Below, one piece after another: positions 59,437 to 64,000 of a stretch of 64,000 nucleotides of DNA; within the stretch, counting starts at the first letter, position 1; the number at the start of each line of letters is the position of its first letter. The DNA comes from Pseudomonas sp. gcc21 (GTDB taxonomy: Bacteria > Pseudomonadota > Gammaproteobacteria > Pseudomonadales > Pseudomonadaceae). A program made the position numbers and the translations under genes. Location: assembly GCF_012844345.1 (NCBI RefSeq), contig NZ_CP051625.1, forward strand, positions 1,550,001-1,614,000. Reading direction: 5' to 3'. Below the pieces are notes generated by a model. The model was not told where the DNA came from. It did not search any database and was given only the letters and a program-made list of their open reading frames with translations.

Positions 59437-59452
59437 CATGTTGTCTTTAATT
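59426..59452. promoter_or_regulatory. Shared BadR-type element between aliA and badK
   Basis: CATTATGTCAA-N8-CTTTAATT, with the same spacing as at 54219-54245. It also contains the palindrome CAACATGTTG (59434-59443), which sits exactly between the -35 boxes of the two divergent promoters. A MarR repressor bound here could close both. Confidence 0.65.
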
Positions 59453-59469
59453 ATTTTCTTACCTAGAAT
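59441..59469 (+). promoter_or_regulatory. Predicted sigma-70 promoter of badK
   Basis: TTGTCT (59441-59446) and TAGAAT (59464-59469) are 17 bases apart. The -35 overlaps the CAACATGTTG palindrome. Confidence 0.6.
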
Positions 59470-59532
59470 AAAACGACCCGGCCCATCAGGGTTTGCTCGG
59501 CGCGTGCTCACTTGAATAAAAAAGGAAAACAA

Positions 59533-60309
59533 ATGACTTACCGCAACCTGCAGGTGGAAACCCATGACGCGATCGGCCTGATCCGACTGCACCGCCCGGC
59601 CGTCCACAACGCGCTCAATAATGCTCTGATGGATGAGTTGGGAAACGCCTTACGCGCCTTCGAACAGGATTCAGCGATCCGCGCCATGGTCATTACCGGC
59701 AATGAGAAAGCCTTCGCCGCCGGCGCGGACATATCGGAAATCCGCAACATGTCCTTTTCCGATGCCTACCTGAACAACTTCGTAACCACCAACTGGGAAC
59801 AGGCTGCGCGTTGCCGCAAACCGGTGATCGCTGCGGTAGCCGGCCTGGCGCTTGGAGGGGGATGTGAACTGGCGATGATGTGCGATTTCATCATCGCCGC
59901 TGAGAACGCCCGTTTCGGCCAGCCGGAAGTCAAAGTGGGCACCCTGCCCGGCGCTGGCGGTACCCAACGGTTGGCTCGCGCAGTGGGCAAGGCCAAGGCG
60001 ATGGACATGTGCCTGACCGGCCGCACCATGGACGTACTAGAAGCCGAACGCAGCGGACTGATCAGCCGCATCGTCCCGACCGACAAGCTGCTCGAAGAAG
60101 CGTTGAGCGCTGCGGCAGCGATAAGCGCTAATTCGGGTATGGCGGCCATGCTGAACAAGGAAGCGGTAAACCGGGCGTTCGAGACAACACTGGCAGAAGG
60201 TATTCAGTTCGAGCGCCGGTTGATCCATGCCAGCTTCGCCACCGAAGACCAGAAGGAAGGGATGCAGGCGTTTATCGATAAGCGCCAGCCCGAGTGGCGG
60301 CATCGCTGA
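59533..60309 (+). CDS. badK: Cyclohex-1-ene-1-carboxyl-CoA hydratase BadK
   Basis: A 258-residue crotonase-family hydratase adding water to cyclohex-1-ene-1-carboxyl-CoA. Catalytic Glu positions are in GGGCELAMMCDF and FGQPEVKVGTLPGAGGTQRL; AMDMCLTGRTMDVLEAERSGLISRIV and NRAFETTLAEGIQFERRLIHASFATEDQKEGMQAF are close to known BadK. The ATG at 59533 has AAGGA eight bases before it; the frame runs back to a TTG at 59512. It is transcribed away from aliA and completes the five-step pathway to pimeloyl-CoA. Confidence 0.9.
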   Translation: MTYRNLQVETHDAIGLIRLHRPAVHNALNNALMDELGNALRAFEQDSAIRAMVITGNEKAFAAGADISEIRNMSFSDAYLNNFVTTNWEQAARCRKPVIAAVAGLALGGGCELAMMCDFIIAAENARFGQPEVKVGTLPGAGGTQRLARAVGKAKAMDMCLTGRTMDVLEAERSGLISRIVPTDKLLEEALSAAAAISANSGMAAMLNKEAVNRAFETTLAEGIQFERRLIHASFATEDQKEGMQAFIDKRQPEWRHR

Positions 60310-60366
60310 CGTGACGCGATACGATGCCGGGCGGGCTTGGCATAGAGCCGTTGCCCATGCGCAGCT

Positions 60367-61749
60367 TCAGATTACCCGCGAATACCGCGGGTTTTCTTCC
60401 AGTGCCTGGTAAGCATCGAAAACCATACAGATCGAACGCACCAGCAATCTGCCCGCTGGCAATATGTTCAGGCCACCCTCCCCCAGCTGCACCAGCCCGT
60501 CCCTGTGCATCTGTTCTAGGACGGGCCAGCAATCAGCAAAGTACTCGCGAAACACGATCTCGAAGCGTTTCTCTATATCGGCAAACTCGAGGTGGAAATA
60601 ACAGATGAGCTGCGCAATGATGGCTCGACGTATACGGTCATCAGTGGTGCAAACGAGCCCCTTGCTCGTCGCGAGCTGTCCGCTTTCGAGGCTGTACTGG
60701 TAAGACCGCAGATCGCTGTCGTTCTGAGTGTAGAGATCGCCCACCTGGCTGATTGCCGATACCCCGAGTCCCAACAGGTCGCAATCACCGTGGATGCTGT
60801 AGCCCTGGACATCATGGTGCAGGCGGCCGGTTTCCTGTGCGTTGCTTAGCGCGTCGTCAGCAAGAGCAAAATGCCCCATGCCGAGGTAGCGATAGCCGGC
60901 ATGGCCGAGTTGTTTCACGCTTTCCTCCAACAGCGCCAGCCGTATCTTTTCGGCTGGCAGGTCTGCCGCAACGATGCGCCGCTGGGATGGGAATTGATCA
61001 GGCGCATGCGCATAGTCGTATAGCGATAGCCGATCCGGCCTGAGCTCAATGATGCTCGTTAGAGTTCTGGCGAAGCTGATCGGCGTCTGTTTCGGCAAGC
61101 CGTACATCAGATCGATATTGATAGACCGATAAGCCAGCGTACGGCCTGCATCCATCAGCGCCTGCACCTGTTCGAGGCTTTGCAACCGATTGATTGCGCG
61201 CTGTACGTCAGGATCAAGATCCTGGACGCCGAGACTGAGCTGATTGAAACCCACCTCACGGAGCATGCCTATAGTCGACCAGTCAGCTTCACGGGGGTCG
61301 ATTTCGATTCCGTAATCCCCGGTATCGTCATCATGCAGTGAAAAATGCGAACGCAGCTTATCCATCAGCTCTCGCATTTCTGCATGGTTCAGAAAGGTCG
61401 GGGTACCACCGCCAAGGTGCAGCTGCTGAACTACCTGGTCGCGGCTGAGAGACTGGCTGATCAGTTCGATCTCGCGGAACAGCGCTTGCAGGTATGGGCG
61501 GGCACGGCTGCGGTCCTTGGTAATGACCTTGTCACAGGCGCAGTAATGGCAGAGGTTCGCGCAGAACGGCACATGCAGGTATAGAGAAAGGTCACGCCTG
61601 GCCGCCTTGCTGGCTGCCAACGCGTATTCCAGCACCAGCGCGGAGGCATCTTCGTGGAACTGCGACACGGCAGGGTATGTGGTATAGCGCGGACCGGGCT
61701 TGTCATAACGGCGAATGAGGTCCGCGTCCCAGCGAATGGGGTTGAACAT
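60367..61749 (-). CDS. hemN: Oxygen-independent coproporphyrinogen III oxidase HemN
   Basis: A radical-SAM enzyme making protoporphyrinogen IX from coproporphyrinogen III without oxygen. Its 460 residues contain the [4Fe-4S] motif CANLCHYC (Cys63, Cys67, Cys70) in LYLHVPFCANLCHYCACDKVI, the LHLGGGTPTFL SAM-binding strand and GVQDLDPDVQRAINR. An ideal ANR box sits 62 bases upstream of the start, which fits induction at low oxygen. It converges on badK. Confidence 0.96.
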   Translation of the reverse strand: MFNPIRWDADLIRRYDKPGPRYTTYPAVSQFHEDASALVLEYALAASKAARRDLSLYLHVPFCANLCHYCACDKVITKDRSRARPYLQALFREIELISQSLSRDQVVQQLHLGGGTPTFLNHAEMRELMDKLRSHFSLHDDDTGDYGIEIDPREADWSTIGMLREVGFNQLSLGVQDLDPDVQRAINRLQSLEQVQALMDAGRTLAYRSINIDLMYGLPKQTPISFARTLTSIIELRPDRLSLYDYAHAPDQFPSQRRIVAADLPAEKIRLALLEESVKQLGHAGYRYLGMGHFALADDALSNAQETGRLHHDVQGYSIHGDCDLLGLGVSAISQVGDLYTQNDSDLRSYQYSLESGQLATSKGLVCTTDDRIRRAIIAQLICYFHLEFADIEKRFEIVFREYFADCWPVLEQMHRDGLVQLGEGGLNILPAGRLLVRSICMVFDAYQALEENPRYSRVI

Positions 61750-61810
61750 GGCGCTCTCCGGCTACGAATGCTGATTTCGCGCAGGTTAAACGCTGGCCCG
61801 TAGCGCCATG

Positions 61811-61824
61811 TTGATGCATATCAA
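61811..61824. promoter_or_regulatory. ANR/FNR box upstream of hemN
   Basis: TTGATGCATATCAA is a perfect match to TTGAT-N4-ATCAA. Its centre is 68 bases before the hemN ATG, a fitting distance for an activator at -41.5 with a start site near 61776. It lies beyond the stop of the CopD-like gene. Confidence 0.9.
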
Positions 61825-61852
61825 CACAGGCCCATTTACCAGTAGCCGTTGA

Positions 61853-62287
61853 TCAGAGCATGAACATGGCCTTGGCGCAGACCACAATCAGTGCGGCGTG
61901 CAAGAGCAGGCTGATATTGACCCAGCGCATGCCTACCGGGCCTACGGGCGCGCGACGGCGAGTGGCTGCCAGCGCCAGATAATGGACGATGATGGAGAAC
62001 GCGAGGATCAACTTCAGACTGAGCAACATCGAAAAGTTACTGGAGAAAGGCGTCAGCAGATGTTTCCAGTAATTGGTCAACAGGCCGAACCCCGCGCCAT
62101 ATAACACCAGCGCCACCAGATGAATCACCAACATGAACCGCCGGCGAACGGACTGGTCAAGCTCGCTGAGACTTTGCGCGGGCAGTTGTCTACTGGCCGG
62201 CCATAAAACGAATATCTGAAAGAAGAGACTGCCGATAAAGGTGGCGGCAGCGAGCAGATGCAGCGTCTTGAGCGCGAGGTAGGTCAT
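61853..62287 (-). CDS. CopD-family membrane protein
   Basis: A 144-residue polytopic membrane protein with four hydrophobic helices and conserved His residues (LKTLHLLAAATFIGSLFFQIFVLWPASRQ; LVIHLVALVLYGAGF; IIVHYLALAATRR; LLLHAALIVVCAKAM). This resembles the CopD/DUF2269-type family, whose members bind copper or heme or have unknown roles. It lies upstream of hemN on the same strand, though hemN has its own ANR box in the gap. Family placement is moderate; function unknown. Confidence 0.6.
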   Translation of the reverse strand: MTYLALKTLHLLAAATFIGSLFFQIFVLWPASRQLPAQSLSELDQSVRRRFMLVIHLVALVLYGAGFGLLTNYWKHLLTPFSSNFSMLLSLKLILAFSIIVHYLALAATRRRAPVGPVGMRWVNISLLLHAALIVVCAKAMFML

Positions 62288-62537
62288 GTCAGGTCCATGG
62301 AACGAGCAAAGCGTCAGGATACCGTAAACCGGTGGCGATTTTGAGGTTCAATCACGCGTTCCGGGGGAATAGGCTGGGGTGTTCTGCAGCGCATGGATCG
62401 CCCTCTTTCACAGGCTCTGGCATTATCACAACTCATCCCTGGCCCGAATGGTCACAAGAAATGGAAGTTGATGTGCTCAACACCGATCGCCCCGCCAGCC
62501 AGCTATCCGCCTGTCACTGCCTGACAGGGACAGCTGA

Positions 62538-63329
62538 ATGACACTCTCCCGCCTGTTTGGCCGCGTTGTACTGGCCTGGTGCCTGGGCTATCCGCTGGTC
62601 ACGACCGCTGATCAACCCCTTACCCTGGCTGCCGCTTCGGATTTGCGTTTCGCGCTGGAGGAAATCATTCAGGCCTGGGATGCACAGTATCCGCAGCAGG
62701 AAGTACGGGTCATTTATGGCTCCTCGGGGCGCTTCGCCACGCAGATACGCCAGGGCGCACCTTTTGATCTCTACCTGTCAGCTGACGCAACCTACGCGCT
62801 TGCTCTGCATCAGGATGGCTTTACCGCCGGGCCACCGCAGCCCTACGCCATCGGACGAATCGTGTTGTGGAGCAAAGATAGTCGCTTGGCCGAGAAGGGC
62901 CTCGAGGGGCTGGCGGTGTCTCCGCCCAAGCGCCTGGCTATCGCCCGGCCATCACATGCGCCCTATGGCGCCAGGGCACAGGAAGCCTTGCAGGCAATTG
63001 GCGCCTGGACGACGGTTGAGCCGCATCTGGTCTACGGGGAGAACATATCCGGCACCGCGCAAATGGCAGAATCGGGCGCGGCGGAGGCAGCGATCATTGC
63101 GCTGTCTCTCGCCCTGCATCCGGGCATGCAACGACAGGGGCATTACCAACTCATCGATGACCGTCTGCATGCTCCATTGCTACAAGCAATGGTCGTGACG
63201 CGTCGCGCAGCGGACAATGCCAACGCAGAGCGACTGGCCCGGTTCATTCGCGCCCCTGCCGCGCAGAAGATTCTGGAGAAATACGGTTTCGCCGCTCCGC
63301 CTGAAAGCCTGGCGCTACCCGCGCCGTAA
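62538..63329 (+). CDS. modA: Molybdate-binding protein ModA
   Basis: The periplasmic substrate-binding subunit of the molybdate ABC transporter, 263 residues. The signal peptide (1-~24) ends in LVTTADQ. The ModA pattern is clear: LTLAAASDLRFALEEIIQAWDAQYPQQEVRVIYGSSGRFATQIRQGAPFDLYLSADATYALAL, then RIVLWSKDSRL, AIARPSHAPYGARAQEAL and GENISGTAQMAESGAAEAAIIALSLA. Ser residues in ASDL and GSSG form the oxyanion site. modB follows after 51 bases. Confidence 0.93.
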   Translation: MTLSRLFGRVVLAWCLGYPLVTTADQPLTLAAASDLRFALEEIIQAWDAQYPQQEVRVIYGSSGRFATQIRQGAPFDLYLSADATYALALHQDGFTAGPPQPYAIGRIVLWSKDSRLAEKGLEGLAVSPPKRLAIARPSHAPYGARAQEALQAIGAWTTVEPHLVYGENISGTAQMAESGAAEAAIIALSLALHPGMQRQGHYQLIDDRLHAPLLQAMVVTRRAADNANAERLARFIRAPAAQKILEKYGFAAPPESLALPAP

Positions 63330-63380
63330 GCCAAGCGGCTATCATGATCCGATGACTGATTTTCTGCCCGTATCGCCACG

Positions 63381-64000
63381 ATGCTGACGCTCAGCCCGGA
63401 AGACTGGACCGCCATAGGCGTGACCCTGCGCCTATGCCTGTTTACCACGCTGATTCTGCTGGCTTTGGGCACTCCCATAGCGTTATGGCTAGCGGCAGGT
63501 AACAGCCGCCTGCGTTCGGTTGTTCAAGCACTGGTTGCGTTGCCGCTGGTGCTGCCACCCACGGTACTCGGCTTCTATTTGCTGTTGACGCTTGGCCCGC
63601 AGGGATGGGTCGGCGGGACGCTACAGAAACTGGGATTCGACCATTTGGCTTTCAGCTTCACCGGTATTCTCATCGGCTCGGTAATTTATTCCCTGCCCTT
63701 TACGGTGCAGCCCTTGCAGCAGGCATTCCGACAGGCTGGTCGGCGCCCGCTGCACGTGGCAGCCTCGCTCGGAGCCGGTCCGCTGGATCGCTTTCTCAGC
63801 ATAACCTTGCCGCTTGCCCGCAGCGGCTTTGTGATGGCTGCGACCCTTACCTTCGCTCATACGCTGGGCGAGTTCGGCGTCATTTTGATGATCGGCGGCA
63901 GTATTCCCGGCGAGACCCACGTGCTCTCGACCACGATTTTCGCGCACGCAGAAGCCATGAATTACGCGGCAGCACACCGGCTATCCCTGCTGCTTATCGG
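63381..64000 (+). CDS. modB: Molybdate ABC transporter permease ModB (partial)
   Basis: The 5' part (about 206 codons) of the membrane permease, cut by the window end. It starts MLTLSPEDWTAIGVTLRLCLFTTLILLALGTPIALWLA and continues with LPLVLPPTVLGFYLLLTLGP and the EAA loop AASLGAGPLDRFLSITLPLARSGF, followed by HTLGEFGVILMIGGSIPGET. These are standard ModB segments. No frameshift is seen up to the edge. Confidence 0.93.
   Translation, partial: MLTLSPEDWTAIGVTLRLCLFTTLILLALGTPIALWLAAGNSRLRSVVQALVALPLVLPPTVLGFYLLLTLGPQGWVGGTLQKLGFDHLAFSFTGILIGSVIYSLPFTVQPLQQAFRQAGRRPLHVAASLGAGPLDRFLSITLPLARSGFVMAATLTFAHTLGEFGVILMIGGSIPGETHVLSTTIFAHAEAMNYAAAHRLSLLLI

Noticed and set aside
62332..62541. A 69-codon frame before modA
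   Set aside because: Mixed composition, overlaps the modA start, no motif.

Overview
The window reads as a chromosomal segment of a gamma-proteobacterium of the Pseudomonadaceae. The order flhA-flhF-fleN-fliA-cheYZAB-motCD-parC-parP-cheW, next to a complete ccm operon, and the smc-zipA-ligA group are both typical Pseudomonas arrangements. GC-rich third codon positions, RpoN (sigma-54) and ANR-type sites, and a NorR/FhpR-controlled hmp agree. A cyclohexanecarboxylate pathway and a CYP152-type P450 hint at a hydrocarbon-exposed, perhaps marine, lineage such as Halopseudomonas; that placement is inference.

Layout. 0.2-3.5 kb: acyl-CoA dehydrogenase and thiolase with a terminator between them, preceded by a possible glutathione S-transferase remnant. 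3.9-12.6 kb: ydcH, dusC, ligA, zipA and smc. 12.8-15.6 kb: an MFS transporter and a DASS-type anion symporter. 15.7-16.7 kb: a REP-associated tyrosine transposase (RAYT) embedded in REP-like repeats. 16.7-23.7 kb: the whole cytochrome c maturation operon ccmABCDEF-dsbE-ccmHI. 23.9-25.8 kb: FliK-like and FlhB-C-terminus-like genes. 25.8-40.1 kb: the polar flagellar and chemotaxis cluster, all on the minus strand. 40.3-46.7 kb: a Sel1 lipoprotein overlapping a GGDEF/EAL protein, a luciferase-family oxidoreductase and a P450 fatty-acid peroxygenase-like gene. 46.8 kb: tRNA-Gly, followed by an acyltransferase/SGNH gene broken by one in-frame amber codon. 49.3-52.8 kb: a GreA/GreB-C-terminal-like protein and the divergent hmp/norR pair. 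52.9-60.3 kb: an OprD porin, badR and the five enzymes that turn cyclohexanecarboxylate into pimeloyl-CoA (aliA, aliB, badK, badH, badI). 60.4-64 kb: hemN with an ideal ANR box, a CopD-like membrane protein, modA and the start of modB.

How they work together. FlhA/FlhF/FleN/FliA build and count the polar flagellum. CheAWYZB with ParC/ParP signal and place the arrays, and MotCD are stators. CcmA-I mature c-type cytochromes, and hemN and hmp add oxygen- and NO-responsive functions. A 27-nt element with fixed spacing lies both between aliA and badK and upstream of the OprD porin, which suggests that porin and pathway form one regulon under BadR.

Most noteworthy items: an exact 84-bp tandem duplication in the hmp leader just downstream of a sigma-54 promoter; the shared aliA/badK and oprD element; a 47-bp near-perfect hairpin upstream of ccmA with a half-copy at the end of parP; four copies of an 18-residue motif in the CheA linker; a CYP152-like P450 with Met at the position that is His or Gln in characterised members; and the amber-interrupted acyltransferase.
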